Shown piece by piece: positions 46,140 to 59,059 of a stretch of DNA of 64,000 nucleotides. Both the position numbers and the translations under genes were made by a program. A model generated the notes under the pieces. That model was given only the letters and a program-made list of their open reading frames with translations. It was not told where the DNA came from and ran no database searches. The DNA is from Silurus meridionalis. Lineage: Eukaryota > Chordata > Actinopteri > Siluriformes > Siluridae. The DNA lies in the NCBI RefSeq assembly GCF_014805685.1, contig NC_060896.1, positions 19,650,277 through 19,714,276 of the forward strand. The letters are read 5' to 3'. How positions within the stretch are numbered: position 1 is the first letter of the stretch; each line of letters begins with the position of its first letter.

Positions 46140-46310
46140 TTTGCTAGGGGGAGGTGGTAGCAAATTTGTTTATACGTTGGACTTCTTATCAGAATCCCAG
46201 CACTATCAAATTGCCCCGACTCTTGTCACTTAAACAAGGCTCTTAGCTCAATTGAATTAGAAATAATTGTATGTTGTTCTGCATAAGGGTTTCTGCCATA
46301 AAGGTAAATA
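46140..46310 (+). mobile_element. Diverged tRNA-derived SINE
   Basis: gttggacttcttatcagaat then cccagcactatcaa, cttaaacaaggctcttagct, and a 3' end ataagggtttctgccataaa. It follows the head, body and tail order of the SINE family also seen inverted at 59060 and 6733. Confidence 0.6.
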
Positions 46311-46404
46311 CAGTGGGGTCTGTCAGCTTTTCTGTATTGAATTTTATTTATTGTGTTTTTTTGTTGTTGTTTTTAGTGCCACGTCAAAACAAACAAACAA
46401 ACAA

Positions 46405-46550
46405 AGATTATGATAATAAAGTCGTAGCACTACGAGAATAAAGTAAAAATTACGAGAATAAAGTAGTAGCAATACGACAATATAGTTGTAGCACCACAAG
46501 AATAAAGTCGTAGCACTACAAGTGTCTTAATACTACAGAAATAAAGGCGT
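46405..46550 (+). repeat. Minisatellite of about 22 bp, five or six units
   Basis: Units of the type aataaagtcgtagcactacg plus a 2-base joint repeat with substitutions from about 46413 to 46530. Each unit contains the small palindrome cgtagcactacg. Confidence 0.88.
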
Positions 46551-46624
46551 AGCAGCACCTGCTGAAGTACTGGCGCACCAGTGTATCTTCCTCTTGAGAA
46601 ACACCTTTCCTCTTTGAATAGCAT

Positions 46625-47448
46625 GCAAAATAAAATGTGACTAAATCAAGTGCGAGATATTGGCACTTGTGGTCTTTTTTTAAATAAAACATCCCACAGA
46701 CTGGCGAAATTCAGTAAAATGGAAATAAAATAAAAAAATTTATCCTGGTATCAAATAAACCACAGTCTGATAGAGGTAGTTGGAGACCCCTGCACTACAG
46801 GATATGTCATCTCTCTTTTTTGCTATTTTGTGCTGGAATTTTCTCAGAGAGGTGGAAAGAATTGCTGCAAGGCCAGACAGAAATACAATCACCACCTTTA
46901 AAGAATGGAGTTATTTCTCACACATCTATAAGAACAGCTTGTAAATGAGTTGATGAGTGAGTAGATAAAAGAACAACTGAGAAGATGAATAACAGTTTGG
47001 CTCAAAAGTTTAGAAATCAGGTAAATAAGATATTATTTTATGAAAAGAAATCACTGGATTGAATTTCTTACTTAGTGCAGATGCATGAGATAGAAACTTT
47101 TTACTATTTCTTAATTTATATCACGTTTCTCTCAGCTGACACAACAATATATATATTTGTTTTTTTATGTTGGATTGTTGTTTATTTAATTCCAAAGGCA
47201 ACATGCGGATACTCAACACATAACAAATGTTGTTTTTTATATATATATAAATGTATTTTTGTTTGACATCTCAGAAATTAAGACTGCTCTTGGTAGTGCA
47301 TGCTTCAATCCAGCCCCATTATGAAAATATGAATGTAAAAATCACTTGTTTTATAATATACTTTACTTCCTTGTTATTCTTTATAGGTTTTGTGATGCTT
47401 TTAAATTGGTGGCGTGCAGAGAAAATCTTTAGATGTTTGAATCTAGTG

Positions 47449-47450
<2 letters not shown>
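46625..47450. other. No gene recognised
   Basis: AT-rich; nothing identifiable. Confidence 0.5.

Positions 47451-47453
<3 letters not shown>

Positions 47454-47544
<91 letters not shown>
47454..47544 (+). repeat. (AT)n microsatellite
   Basis: About 45 TA units abutting the SINE at 47545. Confidence 0.97.
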
Positions 47545-47546
<2 letters not shown>

Positions 47547-47728
47547 TCGTCTAGTGGTTAAGACGCAGCGCTCCCACCGCTGCGACCCTGGTTCGATTCC
47601 CGCTCAGGGAACCAGTGCCGGTCCCAAGCCCGGATATATTGAGGAGGGTTGCGTTAGGACGGGCATCCAGCGTCAAAACGTGCGGAGGATCCGCTATGGC
47701 GACCCCTAACGGGAGAAGCCGAAAGAAA
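47545..47728 (+). mobile_element. SINE with tRNA-Glu-like head and RTE-derived body
   Basis: The head (47545-47614) resembles tRNA-Glu, with B box GGTTCGATTCC at 47590-47600, and ends cagggaacca. The body gtgccggtcccaagcccgg then ggttgcgttagg equals the 5' region of the RTE LINE at 18899-18965. The tail tggcgacccctaac then gggagaagccgaaag equals its 3' end at 23693-23725. A few dozen bases after the head are deleted relative to the copy at 62059. Confidence 0.9.
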
Positions 47729-47764
47729 TTTTTTATATAAATATATATATATATATATAACAGG

Positions 47765-48455
47765 TGCTTTGTAATTAGTTAATTTATGTGATATGAGAAC
47801 AGAACAAAAATATTCTTGTCTTGTACTAGCCTGGATTGTGCAAAATAAATACATGGCCACATGCCATGTATTAAACATTCTTGCCACTTGAGTATTGCCA
47901 TGAAAGGAGAAGAAGAAGAACCCTAGTCCATTCAACTTTACAATGAATGCAGGGAATTGCACAATTGATACATTTTCAAAAAGATTTCTTCTGTGAACCC
48001 CTCTCTTCAAATAAGCTCAGAATTCCTGGGTTTGGATTTAAATAATCAGGCTAAGTGTGTAAATGGCCCACTCTAACAGGTAGGGATTGGAACTCCATGC
48101 TTAATCCAGCACTATGTCATCCAATCAAGAGTTATTTAAAACACTCTCACTATAACTTAGTCATTGCACAGCATTGCACTGCCCATTTGCTCTCCGTCCA
48201 CCATATTTCTTTGTTACAGAATCAAGTATAATTCCTTGCATTGTTCCCAGATTTTGTGTTTAATATGATTCCTAGCTATATTGTCTATAGTGTTGTTTCT
48301 GCTACTTGTTCATTAACAATTAAAAAATCATGATGTCAGGAGGACCTGCAGTTTGCTTAGTCATTTGTAACGCATTATGTTTCTGAAGAAATGAAAGATA
48401 ACATAAATTTGTATTTTTTGAATTTTTATAAACTAATAAATCCACATCACACTAA
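47765..48455. other. No gene recognised
   Basis: AT-rich spacer between two SINE copies. Confidence 0.5.
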
Positions 48456-48457
48456 AA

Positions 48458-48605
48458 CTTTCTTTCGGCTTCTCCCGTTAGGGGTCGCCACAGCGGATCC
48501 TCCGCACGTTTGATTTGGCACATGTTTTACGCTGGATGCCCTTCCTAACGCAACCCTCCCCAATTTATCCGGGCTTGGGACCGGCACTGAGAGTGGCTGG
48601 GGTCC
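48458..48605 (-). mobile_element. RTE-derived SINE body, head truncated
   Basis: The complement of the same body and tail (gcttctcccgttaggggtcg, tttgatttggcacatg, gcaaccctcccca, gggcttgggaccggcact). The tRNA-like head is missing. Confidence 0.88.
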
Positions 48606-48685
48606 ACTCACACTGTCGCTACGGTGCAATATAGAATTTTTTTCCATTCTTTTTGTGAATGATTATTGCATTATGTATTTTTTTT

Positions 48686-48759
48686 TTTATCTTTATCTCT
48701 ACAATAAGACAAAAAGGTCATCATTTATCTTTATCTCTACAATAAGACAAAAAGGTCAT
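48686..48759 (+). repeat. Perfect tandem duplication, 36-bp units
   Basis: Two identical 36-base copies (48686-48721 and 48724-48759), period 38, each containing atctctacaataagac and aaaaaggtcat. Confidence 0.97.
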
Positions 48760-48779
48760 AAAAGAGATGGACAGAGTGG

Positions 48780-49430
48780 CTGTGAAAGGAGGGAAAGAGG
48801 ACATAGTGTTTCAGCACTCCATTTAGACACTCTTTATTTAGCTAGTGTCCCAAATACGGCAAACCGTAGCACTGAGTTCAGCCTCACCCATAGGGTGAAA
48901 AATGTTATATTTTGAGGAGGAGCTTTTTTGTGATTTTAAAAGGATTGTGATTTAAAAAAAAAAAAAAAATTCTTTCTTATTTTTTAAATATACACTGTAA
49001 TACTTTTTCCTAGTATATCAGTGACAAGTGATAATTTAGAGACCCTTAACTGTCATTTAAAACATCATATGTCTGAATCTGCCCTGTTATTTATTGAATA
49101 AGTGAACCTTTCTATTACAGGTCACTCTCATCTCTGTCAAGTTTTACTGGTTAATTACAGAACTATTATATTCCTCTCCTCATTTTTTTATAACCTTCAC
49201 ACAGCAGGATCAGAATGAATGTTATATTGAGAGCGTACTGTATACAGTACATGCATGGCTTCACATGGAAAGTTCTATAAGGCTATAGGAATACACAGTG
49301 TGCATGTGGGTTACCAGTAATTATTGTTAGGTGAATATTATGGGATAAGCCACAAAATAAAAACGTTTCCATCAATTGTATTTTATTTCATACTTTGAAA
49401 TACTACTTGTTTTGGTGTTTTACTGGTAAT
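48780..49430. other. No gene recognised
   Basis: Nothing identifiable. Confidence 0.5.
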
Positions 49431-49433
49431 TGT

Positions 49434-49554
49434 CAGGAATGGTGACTGAGTGGAAGGACTCAAATGCAGGATGCTGGGTCCACTTTTGAGAACTCGGAAG
49501 TGCACGCTGAAAAACCGGAAATGTGAGCGCCGCCAAACCTGGCAGGTCCTGACA
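49434..49554. mobile_element. Small TGTCAGG...CCTGACA element (121 bp)
   Basis: The same 7-bp end pair as the LTR-like insertion at 43257. The interior ggaatggtgactgagtgg resembles starts of fish LTR elements. The flanks gtaat and ctaat differ at one base. Probably an internally deleted solo LTR. Confidence 0.45.
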
Positions 49555-49769
49555 CTAATACTATTGAAAAATTTGTCTTTGAACAAATGTAATTAGTGTC
49601 ATGCGACTAATGCATGTCATGTGACTAAACCAAGGAAGTACAAGCAAAGTAGGAAGTTGACTTAGCCAGACTACTGGGTGAAGGATTTAGCATGATCAAG
49701 CATACCATTTGGTGTTGTAATGCACAGCATTGTAACCCCACAGCTGTTCTGGATTTTGATTGACAATAA

Positions 49770-49998
49770 CTTTCTTTCGGCTTCTCCCATTAGGGGTCGC
49801 CACAGCGGATCATCCGCATGTTTGATTTGGCACATGTTTTTACACTGGATGCCCTTCATAACGCAACCCTCCCCATTTATCCGGGCTTGGGACCGGCACT
49901 AAGGCTTGTGCAACCCTAATGGCTGCGGTTGGTTCCCTGACCGGGGATCAAACCCCGGGCCGCAGCGTTGAGAGCACCACATCCTAACCACAATGCCA
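49770..49998 (-). mobile_element. SINE with tRNA-Glu-like head and RTE-derived body
   Basis: A complete copy in minus orientation: tail (ggcttctcccattaggggtc), body (gggcttgggaccggcact), then the tRNA-like head at 49930-49998 read backwards. The head's complement ends cagggaacca, i.e. the 3' CCA abuts the body. Confidence 0.9.
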
Positions 49999-49999
49999 A

Positions 50000-50868
50000 T
50001 GTATAAGACCTTTTTAAATCCTTTTATGTGGATTTATTATTACACTGCTGTAAATCCAGATGAGACTGGTGGATGAACTGTATCACTGTATCCCTATAAT
50101 ATGACAGACCCTCAAATTCTCCACATGTAATTTTCTCTCAGATTTCCTCTCAAATTCGCGGAGCAAACAATTTTCTTTTATCATATACTGTATATATTCT
50201 CATAAATATTCGAGAAACATGGACATACCCATATGTCCTGTAAGTAGGTCACATTTTTTAAAATCCAGCTGACCATACCTAAGATATACATGGACAGTGA
50301 ATGAAACAAAGAAATACTGCCATCTTTGTTTAAAGAAGCTTATAAAATTGTCAATGAAGTATACTATTATAGTTTTTATTATAATTAATACAATTAAAAA
50401 TTAGATTATATATAATAAATAAATATATAATTATAAAAAAAATTCTGTTCATCTCCTGTATTTTTTACGTTTCGGCCCTTGTCAAAATTATTCTAATAAG
50501 AATATTATGTAATCATATTTTAAAACAATTATAATGAGATTATCTTAATCACAAAATTCTTCCAGTTTACCGGAGGTTTTCCAGTGGAAAAATTCCATAA
50601 TGCACTTCAAAAACCAATAAAAATAAATCAATACACATTATGCTACCTTACCTCCAAATAATGTCAATTCTTTTAGCTTGACATGTAAGTAACTTGTTAT
50701 TATTGCTCTGGATGTCAAATGAGTACTTACATTAACGATTTTTTTAATTGATGTGAAAGTAGCTGAACATGTTTGCATCAAATTTACTGCAAATTAAAGG
50801 GAATAAAAAAGTGTTGTCACATACTATAAAAGTATCTTCATATACATTATATACGTCAGAATGAAGCT
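50000..50868. other. No gene recognised
   Basis: Very AT-rich; nothing identifiable. Confidence 0.5.
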
Positions 50869-50869
50869 G

Positions 50870-51330
50870 TTGCTTTAACCGATTACATTTTGAGTTGGTG
50901 ACACCAAGTCACGTCCTTTGACTGAATGGTCAGACAGCGTATCAATTATAACCCATAAACAGCATCTGTAGCAATCTGCACAAGCTAAAATGTATTTGTG
51001 TAGATTCAATAGCTGTTTCTTTTTTCATTCCACATTGGCTGACAGAGGAAAAAAATAATTTGGTCACAGATGTAAATACAGGGCCAATATCAAGACAGAC
51101 ATTTGAAAAAAACCTAGACATCATAGGTCAGCCAAAACAGTTCAGAACAGTCGTTAAGCTTTTTCAAGATGCTGGAAATCACTAGGGGTTCTGTGGTTGG
51201 AAAACTCAAAAGGTACTCCAAAAACATGATACCTATATAATGCAGCATCCTGTTATACTGTGTTTCTGTATAATATTGATGATTTCTATGAAGCCAGTGC
51301 ATCGTAATGATGGCATTAAGAGGTGAACTA
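50870..51330 (-). repeat. Unclassified dispersed repeat, copy 2 (inverted)
   Basis: The reverse complement of 50870-51120 aligns with 33470-33735; see that entry for shared blocks. A 60-codon frame at 50942-51124 falls inside, but without a known motif. Confidence 0.75.
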
Positions 51331-51334
51331 ACAC

Positions 51335-52520
51335 AGGGAGGACATCAATAAAGGCCTTGGTGTGAAGTGCATGGTCCAGCCATTGAGCAGTTTACACCTG
51401 ATGTTTATGTTTCCTACACTCTTGATCTTAAAATGTTCTTTCTGTACATTTGGAATTAATATATTCTCTTTTAGCAGGGAGGTCCTGACATTATAGGCTT
51501 AATATGTGGATTAGTGTGAAAACATGTCAAGTGTATGTCATTGGTCATTGTGTAGTATTGGATGTAGACTATGTGTAGTATAATATATATTAGAACAACT
51601 GTGCAAATGTAATAACTTCAAAATTGGCACATGTGTCTAGTTTCTTGTAAACCCTTTGACATTCATTATGACCGGGGTGACTAAAAGCATTTAAATTACA
51701 CAGAATCCACCCTGTCATTAGCATTCTATGCATTTTATCTACTTCCATGTTCATTTCTGACCTTTGTCTGAGATGACTGAACTGAAGTAGAATGAATATA
51801 CAGCCCAGTTTCTGTTCAACAATAAGGTTAAATCAACCCTTTTTTTTTTTTTTAGTAAGGATTGTGTGTGGTAATGAATATCATTAAACACATGGATGCT
51901 ACAGAAAAGCTTTTCATACCTTTGTTTATGCAGAGATCTGCCAATGCTCCCTCGTTGTTGCCGTAATCATTAGATGAGTTACTCTTCCCTGTTATAGCAT
52001 GTATATAGCATGTATCAGTATTTCATCTCTTTATCATAATGACATTGGACTGGGGGCTTTCAACAATGTTGTATAAATTTAGCCAAACCAATGTCCTGAT
52101 CTCTTTTGAACAGGGAGGTCTAGTGCAGCTAAAACAACAATGATCGCAAATTATCGCAAGCTACACAACTAATTCATCCTAACACTTTATGCATTATGGA
52201 AACAAAAGATCAAGATTATGTTTATTCTACTACACAGTTCTGACAACTGAATATCTAACATGTCAAATAAGATTACTCTGCTTCGTGGCTTTTATTTTCT
52301 GAATATGACAAAACAATTCTGAAACAAATATATGTATATATTTTTCCTAATTCTACTAAATAAGATGCATAAATTCTTGTATGACAGCTAAAATGAATGC
52401 TAATGCATACTTTTTTGTTAATACCAAACATGAATGGTTGAAAGGGTTAATTCAAAACACAATGAAATGTAATAAGGTACGGGTTCATTCAACAACATAA
52501 AAATGTGCTGGTGTGTATGT
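51335..52520. other. No gene recognised
   Basis: AT-rich; nothing identifiable. Confidence 0.5.
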
Positions 52521-52526
52521 TATATG

Positions 52527-53840
52527 CAGTGGTGGGCAGTAACGAAGTGAATGTAATTCGTTATTGTACTTAAGTAGTTTTTCGTGTACTGTATCTGTAC
52601 TTTACTCAAGTATTTCCATTTGGGGAGACTTTTACTTTAACTTCATTACATATCAAAGTCAAATATTTTACTACATTTTGCAAAATCAGTCGTTCCCTTT
52701 TATTTATGAGTGAATAAAAACTTCAAGCATGCAGCAAGCCACCAATCAGGGTAGAACCCGCACTGTGTTTTAAACTTGTTTTGATTGCCGCTTTGTAGTG
52801 GAGGATTTAGGCATAGGCAACATGGGTCCACTCAACAAAAACTTTTTTTTGTTGGTTTTTAACCGTTATTTTGCACGGTAGCATTAATTTTTATACCATG
52901 TCACAGTCAATGAACCTGGTCGGGAATTGGAGTGTGCACCTACTTCACCCACCTCACTCATACACTCAGAAAGAAGATCAGTGGGTTGGGTGAAGTCACC
53001 TCAGTAAGGAGAGCTAAACCCAAATTAAAATTATGGTTGACAAAAACAAGCGGAAGGGGAGAAAGGGGAAATGTGCAATCGTTCCATCATTATACAGAAA
53101 GTTAGGGCTAATGCATTTAATGAAATTGTCTAAAAACTGTATATCACTAAGGTTATGCTGTGCTGTGTTGCCTGCTATGCTTTTACACATAGAGCAACAA
53201 TATTTATTTTAGTTTGCATAATATTACAATTTATAGTATGTAGTTTATCATAATGTGTAGCAACAAAACAATTCCAGCCTAACTAGAGTAGTTGGATTAT
53301 AGTTAAACTAGAACTTATTGATTTGGTTAGCCTTTATTAAGGTGATGTCTTAAAGGTTTTCTATGATTGTACTGAAAAGTTCCTGAACTTAATTCAGTAA
53401 AAGGAATCTCCAAAGATTTCAGGAATCTTGCAGCTTAAAAACGCTAATTTAAAAAACATACATAAAAAGGATATAGATGTTACATGTACTGTATCTTATG
53501 GCTACAATTAGCCAAAGAGTTGTATGGTTCTTGGTTCTGAGAGTTTGATAAATTGTGCACAATGACATGTATTTAATAGTGCAATAAATGCATTTAGAGT
53601 GATATTTATACATGTAAGGGAGCTCTCGGAAATGTCTTTAAATTTGTGGACTGCTCTGAGAATATGCCTTAATCATCCAGTGACCGTAGCTGAAGCAGAG
53701 AGGCGCTTTACAAAGCTGAAACAAATGAATGGTGGAAACGTTGGGTCACGGCGTAGTTCACCCAGGGCATCATTCAAGCTAAAACTGCTTTTGCCGGTTG
53801 GTGGTATCTACTTATCACCGACATACAGATCAGTGTGAGT
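52527..53840 (+). mobile_element. hAT-type transposon remnant
   Basis: Starts with cagtggtgggcagtaacg then aagt and ttcgttattgtacttaagta, a terminus common on fish hAT elements (from memory). A hAT dimerisation-domain fragment lies near the other end. The matching right terminus is not visible, so the extent is approximate. Confidence 0.6.
53599..53800 (+). pseudogene. hAT transposase C-terminal dimerisation fragment
   Basis: The frame contains LNLWTALRICLNHPVTVAEA then ERRFTKLKQM. The pattern of aliphatic residues, P-V-T-V-A-x-A-E-R and F-x-K-L-K is the signature of the hAT C-terminal dimerisation domain, found in transposases and in host genes derived from them. Only about 40 residues keep the signature, and nothing upstream is open, so this is a remnant. 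Confidence 0.8.
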
Positions 53841-56405
53841 TCAACAGCAAGCAGTACTGTACATTTTCAGAGGAATAAATGATGGAAGAAACTATTGACT
53901 CTAATTAGCAACAGCACCTGTGGCCTTATTTGCACAATTTCTTTTTTTTTTTAAGATGTTGAAAATAAGGTTTTGGGCTCATGATAATTTATTAGATATC
54001 AATCAGTGTTTAACTCATTATTTGTAATTATGTTAAAAGATATTTGTAGTAAGAGTAACATAAGATTCTTTTCACATAAATTGAGTTAATCAAGCAAACA
54101 GTATTGTGATAAAAATCATAAACATTATAGCCATAATAAATCATAGTACTTGGATACTTAAGTGTGAGTGAGGGAGATATTCTGAATGTATGAATTAATT
54201 GTGTCTATGTCATATCTCTTATTATTATGAAGCTGTTCGAGTTTACTCCTTTTGCTCATCTTGTGCAGCAGAATTGCTATGTTATTATATTCATAATTAA
54301 ATATACTGTAAGTAAATACAAATGCGCCATATAAGTAAATGTAATTTCAAAAATTATCAGGTAATTTCCCCAGGTCTGTTGTTAATCCCCTGCATGTGTT
54401 CTTTGGGCTTTATTTTTCTATTCTCCTCAGGGATTTTACTCTGAAGCTTATTTTGTAAAGTTAAAGTTATTTTTTTCTCAATGTGTGACATATCCATTTC
54501 CATCTTCTAGCCTTGATTGGTGTGAATATGTGTTGCTGGTTGGTCCACTGCCAAAATTTCATGTTGCGGATGATATTCGGCAATTTCACCCCTAGGACAT
54601 TTGGTAGAATATGGTTGACAAACATGTGTAGAGTTATGGTGGTTGATGATCCTTTCTATGTCTATGATCAGTAGAGGAGAGCAGATTTAAGATTTTAGTT
54701 GAGTATCCTGACTTACGATATGCATAGCTTCTCCACACTACGTTTGTGAAGGCTTGTAAAGCTATTCTTTTTCATGTCCTTCCCTGGTATTGACTCTCCA
54801 ATTTCCTCTTGATAAAAGTTTGTTTTCAAAGGTTTGTCTTTTGTGGGTATGGTAACTCTTTGAACCACATCCTTCATAGTGGTATATAAGGGTAAAATGT
54901 TGAATAACTGTTTGCTAAAAGTTCGCTTGAAATTAAATTAACTTCCATGTTTATAATTCATTTTCTTTGTTCTGGCTCAAAATATATTTGATGCAATGTC
55001 AATTTAGGAAGAAACACCCTAAAGTTGCATGTTTGCTCTTTATGCTGTTATGTCTAGGTTGCAGAGCCTGCTCTTGGCAGTGGTGAGGCAGATTGCAATT
55101 GTCATTGGTGTTAAGTACCTTAGTACCTCTGAATCAATACAATTTGAATATGTGTGTATATGAATACACACAGGGATATAAATGAATACACAGGGATTTC
55201 TTGAAACCTACTGGAAAAGGACTGGAAAAAGTCTGCAGTGCTAATCTGACAACAGCTGTGTACTTTGAGCACAGCTAAGAACTAAATCCTTGCTCTATTT
55301 AGGTCAAAAATTATTCACTTTTAATTAGCTCACCACTAAAACTAATTTTTCCGTCTTAAACCATTGGACCAAAGGGATACAAAACCTTTGCTGATGACCA
55401 TGTTTGTTAATAATCTCTCATTCACAGTATGTTCATATCCTCTTCATCCTGTCACCTAATCAAAGTATTTGATGAGAAAAGTGATTACACACTAAGCTTC
55501 AAGTTTTACATTTGCAATGCCAAATGACACATTCAGATTCATCAAAGAAGAAAAGCCCCCATGTAGTGCAAAGGATTGTGGGGTGCTGCCTTCAGCATCC
55601 TTGACTAATCAGCAGATTATTGACAGTACTTGATGTTTTTTTCTTTGGTTGACACTGCTTTATATATGCTGTGCCAAAACAGAGAAAAGACAAGATAAAC
55701 ATGGAAGTTCAGCATCTAATTTAGCATCATTCATTCATTATCTCTATAGAGTTTGATTTAAAACATCATTTGAAAAGAATGTCAGCAATCATTTAACGGT
55801 CATGCAACATTTGTATTCATACCACCATGAGGGTGTATAGATTCATCAGCTATACCCAAGTTTATGAGTAAATTGGATGTCCTAATAAGATTGATCAGTG
55901 TAACTGTCTGAAACAAATTTATGGAAAAGATGCAGAACCACTATACAAAATAAAAAAAGTTGGAGTAGAAGTTAAATAAGTGTCAAAAATATTTTGGTGT
56001 TTTCAGTCTCTAATGAGCAAGATACATGGCAAAACCTTTTCACAAAACCAAAATTATCACAAAGTTAAGACATTCTTAACCAGAATAAAACATGTTAAAT
56101 ATGATGGATGCTCTTCCACTTAACAATGATCTTTGTGCTTCGATGCTTTTCAGAAAATCAAGTCTTGGTTCATTCAAAGATCTCGTTATATCTATTGTAG
56201 GCATGAAGACACCGAAAGAGATGATGAAAATGTAAATCAGGAATTCTTTTTATATTAAAGTCAGATAATCTAGTTTATATTTAGTATAAATAGTAGATTA
56301 TGTAAATACCAGTATACTATGTCTTGCAATTCGATATGCTCAGCATATGTAAAAATCTAATTGGAGTAAGCAAGGCTAGTGAGCATCAACACTATCCAGT
56401 AGAAA
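53841..56405. other. No gene recognised
   Basis: 2.6 kb of AT-rich sequence without a recognisable exon, RNA gene or repeat family. Confidence 0.5.
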
Positions 56406-56412
56406 CAAATTT

Positions 56413-57300
56413 ACAGTGGATATCAAATGTCTTCACACTCCTGTTAAAATTCAACTTATTTTAAGGAAACTGAAAATGAGAAAATAATGTGAAAAGGTGA
56501 AAAAGCAATCAAAAAGTTCAAGTAATGGCATGTATCTGGTGCTCAGATGCTGCCAATCACATTGAAACCTAAGTTGAAAAGTGATTAGTCCCAAGTGTAA
56601 TGTAAGTTCCTGTCAACTATTAATTGATGCTGATTATCCTTTAAAAAAATAAGCTGTTTCTTCAGGATTTTTCTTGACATCATCTTGGATTAATGTGAAT
56701 GCAAAAGCCACGATCCTCACAAAGATACTAAAGAATGTGCAGAATCTCACTGCTGAGAGAAGAAGAAGAAGAACACAGGCACAAAATACAAAACTTCAGG
56801 TGGGATTCCCATGACACATAAAGGCTATTAAAATTAGAGAAAATGGGGCATCAAAGTGACATTACCAAGAACAGGATCTTCCTGCAAATTGACAAAAAGA
56901 CAATATACATATAAGTAAGGATGCAAAGAGACCTACAACAATATTAAAGGTGCTGCAAGAATATCTAAAAATACTGATTACAAATTTAGGCTATGGGGTA
57001 GTGGTCCTAAAAAATGTCAGACTTAAATCTTTGACAAACCCTATGTGGATAAAGCTATATTTGGTCCAAAACAACAATACACCAAAAAACACAATATACG
57101 ATCAGTACATGGAATAGCACTTGTTTGTTTGTTAGTTTACTGCCCACTAAACATTTTCATCTGTTTTTAGTTGCTATATAATGTTAATGCTGGGATATAT
57201 TTATTTTGAAAAATATATTTCTAAATATGTGTGATTTTAATAAAGGTGTGAAGAATAATTTTTCCACTAAAAATGAATCACGTAACAAGAAGAATTATTG
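56413..57300 (+). mobile_element. Old Tc1-like transposon copy
   Basis: It starts acagtggatatcaaatgtct then tcacactcctgttaaaatt, a Tc1-type terminus. The interior has a caaagatactaaagaatgtg block, a gtgctgcaagaatatct block, a ctatgtggataaagc block and a ggtccaaaacaacaatacac block in transposase order. No open frame and no clear right end. Confidence 0.6.
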
Positions 57301-57479
57301 TCAGTGACTTTATAGATACACAGAATTAATAGATATACACTGTGAAATTACAAAGTCTATCTATCGAGACTGAGCCTTGTGATGTCCAGACACCACTGTC
57401 TTAGTAGTAACATTGTTAAAATCTTGGTAACTTAATTTTATTGTCACTGTACTTTTACAAAGTTGACAAAGTTAAACTT

Positions 57480-57580
57480 AATCTAACCTGTGCCCAGTGT
57501 TGGAGGAATTGTCTCTGGATCCATCGTAGCCCAGACCATGATAAAGTAGTTACAGAAGATGAATGAATGATTGATGATCT
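57480..57580 (+). mobile_element. Dispersed repeat with GAATGAATG tail, copy 3
   Basis: ggatccatcgtagcccagac, catgataaagtagttacaga and agatgaatgaatg are the inverted end block of the copies at 12709 and 34165. Confidence 0.65.
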
Positions 57581-57584
57581 TTTT

Positions 57585-59055
57585 TTTTTATTGCAGTCTA
57601 TTAATATAATTTCAGTAAAAATGATTCAATGAAAAATGAGCAATTCTGAAACCAAAATCATTTCAGTGAAAGCATACAGATGAATTGCAGAAACAGAGGA
57701 ACATGTCTGATCTTAGTTATGCATAGCTCTATTTGCTATGGAATGAGGCATACAGCAGGCAAAAAATAACGTGAGATTTTATAGGTCAATATATTACAAT
57801 TGGCTATACAGCCATTAAACTTGAGATGTACCTATATTTCCAAATCGTGTCTAGAGACATGGTCATGTCCTGTTCAATACAAACAGCTTTAATACATTTT
57901 CAGTATGAGCACCTGAGGCCCACAAACCAAAACAATAGTTGTGCTTGGCTGAAGTGAAAATTGTTTGCACGGCATTGATATATAGGTTACTGTTACTGGA
58001 ATAATCAGTATCAACATGAAACTAATTGTTCACTGTGTTATGCCTGTCAGATTTATTTAACATTGCTGAATATAAAAAAAAATCAATGTATACTGTATCT
58101 ATATACAAGATTACACTGGAATGAAATGTAATTCTCCAGGACCAGGCTGCAAACAAAGAGCAATTCCAAGAGACAAGAAAATCTTTACTGTCATCCTAAC
58201 TGTTATATAGAGATGGGTTATAGCAAACCTTTAGAACCTTGAGTTGCAAGTGAAAGAACAATTATTCTCCAGACGTTTTCTTTTCTTTTTTTGTTGTCAT
58301 TGTGGACTATGTATTTTTTATTTCTGATTAATTTATATAAAAAAGATGTGTGCATGCATGTTTGTGAGATATGCTGTAAGATTTGCATTTCAGAGGTAAA
58401 TCTCGACAGGTATGGGACGATTAGTAAGAGAGTGCAGAACAATACAAGCAGAGAACGGATGCAAATGCAATAGCATGTTTTGTATTTGTGGACTTTTGGA
58501 CTCAACAGTAAATATATAACTCTATGTAGGATTTGGTTTGTGCATACTATTTCCCAAACATATTTCAGGTCAAATTTTAACCATCACAGAATTTAATTGC
58601 TGTGTTAAAAATGTCTTGACTGGATTGCAGACAAGTGTAATGGTTAAAAAGCAGACTTTCTGTCATAAGAAAGGCAGAAGCAAATGAAGTCTGAATAAAT
58701 GGGACACAGCAAGGCTCTTTAATTTCTTGTCTGGGCTGATTGGGACATGGGTCAAAACGTCGAGACTAAAATAAGCACATCAAATATATTTCGGCAGGGA
58801 AACTTAATGTAACAGTGAAAATCTGAAGTTCCTGATGAAAAAAAGGAATGGAAAATTTATTTTCTAAGACCATAATCATGCACATTTAGAGCCTATATGG
58901 GGAGTGTAGGAGACAGGAAGACATGAAAGAAAGGCATGTAGCAGGACAAAACATTTACAATTTAGGGAACGTTCTCATGTTATAGTGTGTTTCGTAGAAA
59001 ATGCATGAGTGTGTTTATTAAAAAAAAATAAGAATGCTTGAGAGATTTGTGTATA
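57585..59055. other. No gene recognised
   Basis: AT-rich; open frames at 58218-58505 lack any signature. Confidence 0.5.
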
Positions 59056-59059
59056 GCAA

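Noticed and set aside
47545..47614. A functional tRNA-Glu gene
   Set aside because: The acceptor stem 5' strand is missing and several stem positions are changed; it is joined to a SINE body.
58218..58505. 95-codon minus-strand frame
   Set aside because: No family signature and no conserved features; surrounding DNA is AT-rich and non-coding.
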